In this document: positions 1 through 5,862 of the stretch, piece by piece
Layout of the letters: the number at the start of each line of letters is the position of its first letter
How positions within the stretch are numbered: the stretch's first letter is position 1
Assembly (NCBI GenBank): GCA_934130265.1
Contig: CAKOYC010000027.1
Coordinates: 1 to 10,026 of the forward strand
Origin: an uncultured Bacilli bacterium
Lineage (GTDB): Bacteria > Bacillota_I > Bacilli_A > RF39 > UBA660
DNA length: 10,026 bases
Direction of reading: 5' to 3'
Made by a program: the position numbers and the translations under genes
The notes under the pieces: generated by a model
The model's database searches: none
What the model saw: only the letters and a program-made list of their open reading frames with translations
What the model was told of the DNA's origin: nothing

Positions 1-18
1 GATATATAGGGAGGCATT

Positions 19-456
19 ATGGAAATACTAAATAGAAAAGCAAAACATGATTACTTTATAGATGAAGCTTTAGAATGTGGAATAGTACTAAAAGGTACAG
101 AAATTAAATCTATCAGAAAAGGTAGTGCTAATTTAAAAGATTGTTATGCTAGAATTAAAGATGGAGAAGTATTCTTAGTTAATATGTATATTGCACCTTA
201 TGAAGAAGGAAATCTATTTAATCATGAAGAAACAAGAAGTAGAAAACTTCTCTTACATAAAAAACAAATAAAGAAATTAGCGGTTAAAGTAGAACAGGAA
301 GGTTATACATTAATACCTCTAAAAGTATACTTTGTAAGAGGAAGAGCAAAGGTTGAATTGGGAGTTTGTCGTGGAAAGAAAAACTATGATAAGAGAGAAA
401 CGATAAAAGAAAGAGATATTAACAGGGATATAGCTAAACAAATAAAGTATCGCTAA
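19..456 (+). CDS. smpB: SmpB, tmRNA-binding protein
   Basis: SmpB binds the tRNA-like domain of tmRNA and brings it into the empty A site of stalled ribosomes for trans-translation in the cytoplasm. The 145-residue length is normal for the family. Recognisable blocks are [12 protein letters not shown] at the N-terminus, [15 protein letters not shown] (the conserved G-x-E-x-K-S-x-R turn, about residues 21-35), the central FNHEE, and the basic C-terminal run [15 protein letters not shown], followed by a basic tail of the kind that enters the mRNA channel. The start at 19 has GGGAGG at 9-14 before it. The ssrA gene follows 40 bases downstream, the classic pairing. In many Bacillota rnr lies just upstream, but only 18 upstream bases are visible, so this cannot be checked. 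Identity is near certain. Confidence 0.97.
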   Translation: MEILNRKAKHDYFIDEALECGIVLKGTEIKSIRKGSANLKDCYARIKDGEVFLVNMYIAPYEEGNLFNHEETRSRKLLLHKKQIKKLAVKVEQEGYTLIPLKVYFVRGRAKVELGVCRGKKNYDKRETIKERDINRDIAKQIKYR

Positions 457-485
457 TGGACAATTATAGTCTAGTGTGTTATAAT
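457..485 (+). promoter_or_regulatory. Promoter of ssrA (tmRNA)
   Basis: TGGACA at 457-462 and a perfect TATAAT at 480-485 are separated by 17 bases. TGT at 477-479 directly before the -10 makes it an extended -10. It starts right after the smpB stop codon, so ssrA can be made independently of smpB. Transcription would begin around 492, a few bases before the mature 5' end at 496. Confidence 0.8.
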
Positions 486-495
486 ATAGCTACTT

Positions 496-873
496 GGGGA
501 TGTCTTGGTTTCGACAGGAATAGTAGAGCATAGATAGCAAGTCGAATTATCTACGTCACAGATTAAACCAGAATAACTGGAAACAAAATTAAAAATGTAC
601 TTGCAAGACTTAGTGGTGACACTGAGTTTGCATTTGCCTAAGAATAGGCTTGTACGCTGTCTTTCTTAATTTCTTACGTTAAGAATGTACGGTTCAATTT
701 AGTAAGATATAATTATTTATTGTCTTAGTAAATAATTGAATATTATAAGACTAGAATTATAGTTTGGTTGATTATTTCTTTACTATAATTCGAATTTAAT
801 AAATAATCTAAACTTGTAGAAGTTTATGTAGCTCTATTTTTGGACAGGGGTTCGATACCCCTCATCTCCACCA
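496..873 (+). ncRNA. ssrA: tmRNA (ssrA), one-piece, with -FAFA tag
   Basis: Transfer-messenger RNA rescues stalled ribosomes and marks the unfinished protein for degradation. The acceptor stem is GGGGATG (496-502) with CATCTCC (863-869), followed by A and an encoded CCA (871-873). The T arm is AGGGG-TTCGATA-CCCCT. The tag frame runs 579-638 with TAA at 639-641 and reads GNKIKNVLARLSGDTEFAFA after the Ala carried by tmRNA. The stop lies in the usual GCC-TAAGAAT-AGGC hairpin. H-type pseudoknots are readable. One pairs GAATTATAGT (754-763) with ACTATAATTC (782-791), and its loop GATTATTT (770-777) pairs with AAATAATC (801-808). Others use TTCTTAA/TTAAGAA near 663-685 and AATTATTTA/TAAATAATT near 711-737. 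The tag frame was chosen by its match to the AACTGG resume region of Bacillus tmRNA and by its -FAFA ending. Confidence 0.96.
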
Positions 874-886
874 TAATGTAAGTAAA

Positions 887-911
887 CGTACACCTTAAGA
901 TGTACGATTTT
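887..911 (+). terminator. Weak terminator after tmRNA
   Basis: CGTACA (887-892) pairs with TGTACG (901-906) around the loop CCTTAAGA. Only a short ATTTT follows. It is weaker than the other terminators here, so some read-through into the kinase gene is plausible. Confidence 0.5.
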
Positions 912-933
912 ATATAATTGAAAGAGGAAAAAA

Positions 934-1599
934 ATGAATCAAGGGAAAATAATAGTGATAGAAGGAGCATGTGATGGTATAGGTAAAACTACTCAATATG
1001 AGTTGTTACATAATAGACTTGTTCAAGATGGATATAATATTACAACACACCACTTTCCAAGCTATAATACTTATCAGGGAAAACCAGTAGAAGAATATTT
1101 AAGTGGTAAATATGGAAAACCTAGTGATTTATCACCATACTTTGTGAGTAACTTATATGCTAATGATAGAGCGGTTACATGGCATACAACCTTAGAAAAA
1201 GCATTTAATCATGGAGATATCCTATTATTTGATAGGTATACTACTTCTAATTTAATTTATCAGTCTGCACTTATTGATGATATAGAAGAAAAAAAGAAAT
1301 TTATTGATTATATAAGTGATCTTGAATATAACAAATTAGGTATTAGAAAACCAGATAAAGTTATTTTTTTAACCGCACCTTTTGATATAGTTACAAAACT
1401 TAGAAAACAAAGACCAGATAATGAAGGTATAATAAATGATGTCTATGAAAGAGACTTGGAATTTATGAAAAAAGTCTATGATAATGCCTTGTTTGTAGCA
1501 GATTATCTTTCATGGGAAAAAGTAGAGTGTAGTGATAATGGTAAAATGAAGGATATAAATACTATTCATGAAAAAATATATAACTTAGTCAAAAATTAG
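934..1599 (+). CDS. Thymidylate kinase-like nucleotide kinase
   Basis: A P-loop kinase of 221 residues related to thymidylate kinase, which phosphorylates dTMP to dTDP for DNA synthesis. Visible motifs are the P-loop EGACDGIGKTTQ (residues 10-21), FPSY (41-44, equivalent to the FP motif that contacts the nucleotide), DRY (100-102) with SNLIYQ (105-110, the TMPK S-N-x-x-Y-Q region), and a basic lid around KLRKQRPDN (155-163). GKPVEEYLSGKYG and SPYFVSNLYANDR resemble a second, divergent tmk-like family that I recall from clostridia rather than the standard Tmk. The P-loop has one residue more than the usual EG-x-D-G-x-GKTT. Substrate specificity (dTMP or another deoxynucleoside or nucleotide) cannot be settled from sequence, so no symbol is given. 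The start at 934 has AGAGG at 923-927. A perfect TATAAT at 913-918 lacks a clear -35. Confidence 0.8.
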   Translation: MNQGKIIVIEGACDGIGKTTQYELLHNRLVQDGYNITTHHFPSYNTYQGKPVEEYLSGKYGKPSDLSPYFVSNLYANDRAVTWHTTLEKAFNHGDILLFDRYTTSNLIYQSALIDDIEEKKKFIDYISDLEYNKLGIRKPDKVIFLTAPFDIVTKLRKQRPDNEGIINDVYERDLEFMKKVYDNALFVADYLSWEKVECSDNGKMKDINTIHEKIYNLVKN

Positions 1600-1622
1600 T
1601 CTATTATAGATTAATTTTTTTT
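1596..1622 (+). terminator. Terminator of the kinase gene
   Basis: TTAGTCTA (1596-1603) pairs with TAGATTAA (1607-1614) around a TTA loop, with one G-U pair, followed by eight T. The stem includes the kinase stop codon TAG (1597-1599), so coding end and terminator overlap. Confidence 0.8.
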
Positions 1623-1657
1623 ATACCTTTCTTTCGACAAATCTTATGTTATTAAAC

Positions 1658-1666
1658 TGCTATATT
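1658..1666 (+). promoter_or_regulatory. Candidate extended -10 promoter for the sortase unit
   Basis: TGCTATATT (TG at 1658-1659, hexamer 1661-1666) is an extended -10. The best -35 (TCGACA, 1634-1639) is 21 bases away, which is too far for ordinary use. Transcription would begin near 1673, almost at the ribosome binding site AAGGAGGG (1673-1680). Confidence 0.45.
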
Positions 1667-1683
1667 GGAAAAAAGGAGGGAAG

Positions 1684-2355
1684 ATGAGAAAAAAGATAGC
1701 AGTTGTCAGTATAATAATATGTCTTTTAGTAATTATGATTCCTAGTAAGGAAGAAAAACAGATAGTAGATAATAAGCAACAAGAGATAAAAAGTGAAGAA
1801 ATAACAACAACTCCAGTAGTAAACCAAGAAAATACAGACCAAAAGTTTACTCTATCAATTAATAATTTAATAACTAAAGAACCAGTTATGCAAACTACAG
1901 ATAATGAATTTTATATGAATCATAATAATAAAAAAGAGGAATTTATTGGTGGAAGTCTCTTTGTGGATTATCGAATTAATTTAAATAGTACTAGAAAAAT
2001 AATTATTTATGGACATAGTTCTTCTACAGTAGATATACCATTTACTAAACTGTTGGGGTATAAAAAACAAGACTTTTTTTCAAAACATCAAGATATAGAA
2101 CTTAACTACAAAGACAAGAAAGAAACATATCAAGTATTCACCGTTATGTTATTAAAAGAAGACTATTTTTATACTAGATTAGAGTTTACTGATGAAACAT
2201 TTATAAAACACTTAGAAGAACTTAAGAAAAAATCTATATATGATACAGGTATAAATATAGATAAAACTAATAAACTATTAATACTACAAACTTGTTCCCA
2301 AGATGAAGATGGACTTTATCTGGTAATAGGAGCAAAATTAAAGGAGAAATTATGA
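1684..2355 (+). CDS. Class B-like sortase, catalytic Arg not seen
   Basis: Sortases are membrane-anchored cysteine transpeptidases that cut an LPxTG-like motif and join the protein to the cell wall or to pilin subunits. Residues 4-19 form an N-terminal membrane anchor, followed by a polar linker (about 23-55) and the sortase barrel (about 55-223). The catalytic His is H111 in IIIYGHSSS and the catalytic Cys is C204 in LLILQTCSQ. The ending LVIGAKL matches the last strand of class B sortases. The third catalytic residue, an Arg about 8-10 residues after the Cys, is not present. Leu211/Tyr212 occupy the place and no Arg occurs after C204. The length of 223 residues is normal. Strong AAGGAGGG lies before the ATG. 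The last four bases (ATGA) overlap the start of the next gene, which is the likely substrate. It may be a variant, a degenerate enzyme, or an enzyme using another residue. Confidence 0.82.
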   Translation: MRKKIAVVSIIICLLVIMIPSKEEKQIVDNKQQEIKSEEITTTPVVNQENTDQKFTLSINNLITKEPVMQTTDNEFYMNHNNKKEEFIGGSLFVDYRINLNSTRKIIIYGHSSSTVDIPFTKLLGYKKQDFFSKHQDIELNYKDKKETYQVFTVMLLKEDYFYTRLEFTDETFIKHLEELKKKSIYDTGINIDKTNKLLILQTCSQDEDGLYLVIGAKLKEKL

Positions 2356-3413
2356 AAAGAAAATTATTTTTAATTATGGTAATAGCACTTCTATTACTAA
2401 TAAGTAGTATACCAGTGTCTGCTAAAAACTTAAGTAAATATCAAACAGTAAAGACAAAAGAAAAAACTTTATCCACAGGTATTGTGGAAAAAATAGATGT
2501 GAATATAACTAAAAGAATAATAGATAGTGTTACAGCGACTTATACTATTCCTGAAAATTATAACGAGGATACTATTGATATTGTACCAACTATCTTTAAA
2601 TCAATAAGTGAAGCTGAAGGGTATCTACCAGGAGATGGAATAAAAGTAAATATTAAAATAGTAAATAAATCAAATAATAAATATCACTATAAAGATAAAA
2701 GTTTTATTTTATCAACTATGGATATAAGTGATTATCAAGAAAAAATTATTGGTAGTAAAGGTTTTGATGGTCAAGAAATAGCAAGTAGCTATGGACCAGA
2801 TAGAACTGCCAACACAGCATTACGAAGCTTGTATCAAAAAAGTATTAAAAAAGAGATGGTAACAGATGAAGCATTAGCTGAAAAACTTAAAGAGAATGGT
2901 TATAAAGGTATAGAAGAATTAGATAAATATTACTTAGATTTCTATAATAAGAAATATAATCTAGAATGTACTAAGTTAGAAGATTTTCCAGCTAAAGTAG
3001 TTAGTGAAATATTTAATGGAAACGACTTACCAATCAAAGAAAGTAATCTAGAAATAGTAGAACTTGGTTATAATTATTGGTATAACATGTTATTCAGTCT
3101 TCTATTTGGTGATGAGAAATATGACTATAAGACTAGTGATTTAACATCAGTTGGTAGTTATATGCGAAATAGAGAACTAGGTAATAATTATTTTACTAAA
3201 GATTTGGAAACTATTAATCCAATGGGAGAAAATAACTTAACAACTATGAAATTCTTTATAAATGGACCATATACAACTAATGCTTATATGAATTATGAAT
3301 TTAGTAGTTATTTAGAATTTCAATTAGTAAAAGAACAAAAGGAAGAGGTAGAAGTTAGTAATGTAGTTGAAGAACAAACAGATGAAATTATACCTCCTAA
3401 GACAGGAGTTTAG
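2352..3413 (+). CDS. Secreted surface protein ending in PPKTGV
   Basis: A 353-residue exported protein with a clear signal peptide: MKRK, a hydrophobic core (about 5-19), and a likely cut after VSA (residues 22-24). The mature part has no second membrane segment. Blocks such as LPGDGIKVNIKIVNKSN followed by YHYKDKSF (about residues 92-118) and the later GFDGQEI resemble an ectodomain found in LPxTG surface proteins of Bacillota. I recognise the type, not a named family. An acidic stalk (KEQKEEVEVSNVVEEQ) leads to IIPPKTGV, where the chain stops. PPKTG is a plausible sorting motif, but the hydrophobic helix and basic tail that normally follow are absent. A strong terminator begins directly after the stop. 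Translation is coupled to the sortase by an ATGA overlap, with AAGGAG at 2341-2346. Adhesion or surface display is inference from context. Confidence 0.75.
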   Translation: MKRKLFLIMVIALLLLISSIPVSAKNLSKYQTVKTKEKTLSTGIVEKIDVNITKRIIDSVTATYTIPENYNEDTIDIVPTIFKSISEAEGYLPGDGIKVNIKIVNKSNNKYHYKDKSFILSTMDISDYQEKIIGSKGFDGQEIASSYGPDRTANTALRSLYQKSIKKEMVTDEALAEKLKENGYKGIEELDKYYLDFYNKKYNLECTKLEDFPAKVVSEIFNGNDLPIKESNLEIVELGYNYWYNMLFSLLFGDEKYDYKTSDLTSVGSYMRNRELGNNYFTKDLETINPMGENNLTTMKFFINGPYTTNAYMNYEFSSYLEFQLVKEQKEEVEVSNVVEEQTDEIIPPKTGV

Positions 3414-3441
3414 TATCAGTTATAATAACTGATATTTTTTT
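3414..3441 (+). terminator. Terminator of the sortase/surface protein unit
   Basis: TATCAGTT (3414-3421) and AACTGATA (3427-3434) enclose a five-base loop, followed by seven T. The hairpin starts immediately after the stop codon. Confidence 0.88.
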
Positions 3442-3468
3442 GTATAAAAGTTAAAAAATTAATAATAA
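3440..3468 (+). promoter_or_regulatory. Candidate promoter of the coat-like gene cluster
   Basis: TTGTAT (3440-3445) and TAATAA (3463-3468) are separated by 17 bases, directly after the preceding terminator. The region is almost pure A/T, so the match is weak. I see no convincing sporulation sigma-factor consensus. Confidence 0.35.
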
Positions 3469-3489
3469 TAATATTGGAGGATGATAAAA

Positions 3490-3711
3490 ATGAATTATGA
3501 ACAAGTACCAGATATTATTTCTAGTAAAGATTTAGATTATTTAGAAGATATGTTTAATTATAATTATCTAGGTTATAAAAAAATAGTTAATTATATAGAT
3601 ATGGTAAATAATCTAGAAATAGAAGAAATAATGGAAAAAGCAGGTAATACTTTTAATGAGAATATGCAAGAGATATTAGATATCCTAAAACAAGGAGGTA
3701 ACAATGAATAA
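3490..3711 (+). CDS. Small acidic helical protein, partner of CotF-like gene
   Basis: A 73-residue acidic, probably all-helical protein (opening MNYEQVPDIISSKDLDYLED). It has no signal peptide or membrane segment. An ATG at 3481 is in frame, but GGAGG ends at 3480 directly before it. The ATG at 3490 lies nine bases after GGAGG and is the sensible start. The SSKDLDYLEDMFNYNY opening and the position before a CotF-family gene recall small proteins encoded beside spore-coat-like genes in clostridia. That resemblance is from memory and not tested. Its end overlaps the next start by eight bases, so the two are probably translated together and may form a complex. Function unknown. Confidence 0.75.
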   Translation: MNYEQVPDIISSKDLDYLEDMFNYNYLGYKKIVNYIDMVNNLEIEEIMEKAGNTFNENMQEILDILKQGGNNE

Positions 3712-4021
3712 AGAAATTTCTAATCAAAAGATAGAAGTAGAAGAAGGTATAGAATTAAATGATAAAGATTATATAAATGATTTGTTAGCAACTTTAAAAT
3801 GTATGGTGAAAGACTACGCAGTAGCACTTACGGAAGCAAGTAATGAGATATTATTTAGTAAATATAAGAAAATGTATGATAACTTATTACAATTACAAAG
3901 AGAAACATTTGAAACTATGTTTAGATGTGGATTTTATAAATTAGAAGAAGCAGATGCTACTAAAATAACAGAAAAGTATCAAACATTATCACAAGAAAAT
4001 GAAAAAATAGAAGGAGAATAG
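3704..4021 (+). CDS. CotF-family spore-coat-like protein
   Basis: A 105-residue helical protein with the Coat_F domain over about residues 18-95. The telling pattern is DYINDLLATLKCMVKDYAVA, then EASNEILFSKYKKMYDNLLQLQRETFETMF, then GFYKLEEAD. It matches the family pattern of a D-x-x-x-D-L-L-x-x-x-K opening, a central Leu/Gln-rich helix and a final G-[WF]-Y segment. In Bacillus, CotF is a spore coat protein. Shorter homologues in many Bacillota have no proven role. The start at 3704 is preceded by AAGGAGG and lies inside the end of the previous gene. The next gene starts one base after this stop. In a lineage that looks mollicute-like the protein may be retained from a sporulating ancestor or serve another structural role. 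Confidence 0.8.
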   Translation: MNKEISNQKIEVEEGIELNDKDYINDLLATLKCMVKDYAVALTEASNEILFSKYKKMYDNLLQLQRETFETMFRCGFYKLEEADATKITEKYQTLSQENEKIEGE

Positions 4022-4022
4022 A

Positions 4023-4460
4023 ATGAAAGAGACAAATGAATTATTAGAACATATTTATAAAGATGCTTCCATGGGAAGTTATACAATGGAACACTTATTA
4101 GAAGATTTGAAAGATAGAGATAATAAGATTAAAGGACTAGCTGAAGATATCTTAAAAGAATATCAAGAATTTAAAAGTAAAGCTAAAGAACAACTAAAAA
4201 AAGAAAATGTTAAACTTGAAGAAGAAGGACTAATTGCAAAAATGATGTCAACGATGGGAATTACTAAAGAAGTAAAGAAAGATAATAGTGATGCTGCTAT
4301 TGCTGATATGTTAATTAAAGGTGTATCAATGGGTTCTATTGAAATGGAAAAGAAAATAAAAGACTTTGCAAAAGAAGCAGAGAAAGAAGATAAAAAGTTA
4401 GCAGAAGACTTTTTAAAATTTCAACAGAAAACTGTGGATAAATTAAAAGAATACTTATAA
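4023..4460 (+). CDS. Internally duplicated four-helix protein, unknown function
   Basis: A 145-residue soluble, highly charged, all-helical protein. The two halves are related. SMGSYTMEHLLEDLK (16-30) matches SMGSIEMEKKIKDFA (102-116), and LAEDILKEYQEF (39-50) matches LAEDFLKFQQKT (126-137) at nearly the same spacing. Each half looks like a helical hairpin, which would give a ferritin-like four-helix bundle. The linker AKMMSTMGITKE (72-83) is Met-rich. I do not see a ferritin-type set of Glu/His metal ligands. I recall similar hypothetical proteins in clostridia and erysipelotrichia, without a proven role. It starts one base after the CotF-like stop, with AAGGAG inside the end of that gene as its ribosome binding site, so the three genes form one tight unit. 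Confidence 0.82.
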   Translation: MKETNELLEHIYKDASMGSYTMEHLLEDLKDRDNKIKGLAEDILKEYQEFKSKAKEQLKKENVKLEEEGLIAKMMSTMGITKEVKKDNSDAAIADMLIKGVSMGSIEMEKKIKDFAKEAEKEDKKLAEDFLKFQQKTVDKLKEYL

Positions 4461-4482
4461 GACTGTGGAAAACAGTTTTTTT
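4459..4482 (+). terminator. Terminator of the coat-like cluster
   Basis: ACTGT (4462-4466) and ACAGT (4472-4476) surround the loop GGAAA. The stem can be extended by G-U and A-T pairs into 4459-4461 and 4477-4479. T runs from 4476 to 4482. It overlaps the stop codon at 4458-4460. Confidence 0.75.
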
Positions 4483-4483
4483 C

Positions 4484-4511
4484 TTGACAAAATTTTAATA
4501 TAAGATATTAT
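4484..4511 (+). promoter_or_regulatory. Promoter of the C39 peptidase gene
   Basis: A perfect TTGACA (4484-4489) and TATTAT (4506-4511) are 16 bases apart, beginning one base after the T-run of the previous terminator. Transcription would begin near 4518, at the AGAGG ribosome binding site (4518-4522). Confidence 0.7.
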
Positions 4512-4530
4512 TAAAATAGAGGTATGCGGT

Positions 4531-5811
4531 ATGAGAAAAAAAGTGTTAATAGTATTAGGCATCTTATCATTGATTATTAGTATTTCTCTTTTTGGAATGG
4601 CTAAGATAGTTAACGATAGAAATGAATTACAATATAAAAAAACTTATCAAGCTTATACATTGTTATATAAGGATGTGAATAAAAAGATTCCCATAGATGA
4701 TATTACTTTGGAATCTGTGGAAAAAGTTAAAAAGTCAGTTGATTTAGTTGTGGATAAAGAAAAAAAGAAAGATTTAACGACAAATCTACAAGAATTAAAT
4801 AAATACATTAAACTTAGAGATGATATTAATAACTACTATGAAAATGATATAGTTAAGTCTAGTACCACTCTTGAAATGGTAAATGAACTATTAGAAAGAA
4901 ATAATAAATTAATAAAGGCTCATCAAGAATTATTACTTCCTAAGATTAATACCATTAAAGAACAAGTTACTAATATTAACACTTATAAATCATCAGTAGT
5001 ATCATTATTTACTGATAATACATATCAAACTGTAAGAAGTGATATAACAAGAGAGAATTTAAATCAAGTTATTGCCCTAAAAAATAATGTATTACAACAA
5101 GATGTAATTAACGAACAAGATAATTATCTTAATATAGTAGATAAAGAACTAGCTTATAGGGAAGAACAAGAAAGAATAAGACAAGAAGAGGAGAGAAAAA
5201 GAAAAGAAGAAGAAGCTAGAAAAGAAAGAGAAAGACAAATAAAAGAAGCTTGGACAGTTTTAAATGTGCCATATATTAGTCAAAATAAAAATGGGGTTAT
5301 TAATGGTTGTGAAGCAGCTTGTATGTTGATGGCTTTACAATATAAAGGCTATCTACAAAATATGGATTTAGTGACTTATGCTACTAATATGCCTAAAAGT
5401 ACTAATCCATTTAGTGGTTTTACCTATGATATTTTCACAGAAGATCCAGTAAGCGTACCTCATTGGATAGCACCTAGCCCTTTAGTAGGTTATGGTAAAA
5501 CATCATCGGGGTATATTAATATAGAAGATGCTACAGGAGCAACTTTGACCGACTTAGACAATCAAGTAGCAGCAGGTAATCCAGTAATAATTTATTTAAC
5601 ATCAAAACTAAATAAACCTAAAGCCTATATAGAAGGAGCACCTAAGAATGTTCATGTCTTATTATTAGTAGGATATAATTCAATCACTAAAGAACAAATA
5701 TTAATTGATCCATGGACACATGATGATGGAAGAACCAGCTGGCATGTTTCTAAAAGTAAAATAGAACAAATATATAATAATACATCTAAAAGAGCAGTCG
5801 TTATAAAATAA
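4531..5811 (+). CDS. Membrane-anchored C39-type cysteine peptidase
   Basis: A 426-residue protein facing the outside. It has an N-terminal membrane helix (about 4-25), a long helical stalk (about 30-205), a very charged Glu/Arg/Lys coiled coil (about 207-242, with REEQERIRQEEERKRKEEEA), and a C-terminal papain-like domain of the Peptidase_C39_2 type (about 243-426). The likely catalytic set is Gln251 (YISQ), Cys260 (NGCEAAC), His375 (KNVHVLLLVGYN) and Asp393 (LIDPW). These are in the expected order and spacing. A second Cys, C264, is close. Such proteins are common in Bacillota, with substrates mostly unknown. Cell-wall peptide or surface protein cutting is possible. It is a single-gene unit between terminators, with AGAGG before the ATG. 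It is not fused to an ABC transporter, so bacteriocin-leader processing is not supported. Confidence 0.83.
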   Translation: MRKKVLIVLGILSLIISISLFGMAKIVNDRNELQYKKTYQAYTLLYKDVNKKIPIDDITLESVEKVKKSVDLVVDKEKKKDLTTNLQELNKYIKLRDDINNYYENDIVKSSTTLEMVNELLERNNKLIKAHQELLLPKINTIKEQVTNINTYKSSVVSLFTDNTYQTVRSDITRENLNQVIALKNNVLQQDVINEQDNYLNIVDKELAYREEQERIRQEEERKRKEEEARKERERQIKEAWTVLNVPYISQNKNGVINGCEAACMLMALQYKGYLQNMDLVTYATNMPKSTNPFSGFTYDIFTEDPVSVPHWIAPSPLVGYGKTSSGYINIEDATGATLTDLDNQVAAGNPVIIYLTSKLNKPKAYIEGAPKNVHVLLLVGYNSITKEQILIDPWTHDDGRTSWHVSKSKIEQIYNNTSKRAVVIK

Positions 5812-5825
5812 TATGACTGTTTTTT
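5794..5825 (+). terminator. Terminator of the C39 peptidase gene
   Basis: CAGTC (5795-5799) pairs with GACTG (5815-5819), extended by G-U and T-A pairs inside, followed by six T (5820-5825). The first arm lies inside the coding sequence, a few codons before the stop. Confidence 0.7.
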
Positions 5826-5834
5826 AACTTCTAA

Positions 5835-5843
5835 TGATATACT
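5835..5843 (+). promoter_or_regulatory. Candidate extended -10 promoter of the ABC transporter gene
   Basis: TGATATACT (TG at 5835-5836, hexamer TATACT 5838-5843) is an extended -10. No good -35 is found at 16-18 bases. The start would be near 5850, right at AGAAGG (5851-5856). Confidence 0.5.
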
Positions 5844-5862
5844 TATAAAGAGAAGGTGAAAT

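Noticed and set aside
3411..3480. Frameshift that would restore a C-terminal membrane anchor to the PPKTG protein
   Set aside because: All three frames after the stop are short and not hydrophobic, and the terminator begins at once.
3481..3489. Upstream ATG for the small acidic protein
   Set aside because: It directly touches GGAGG with no spacer. The ATG at 3490 has the right nine-base spacing.
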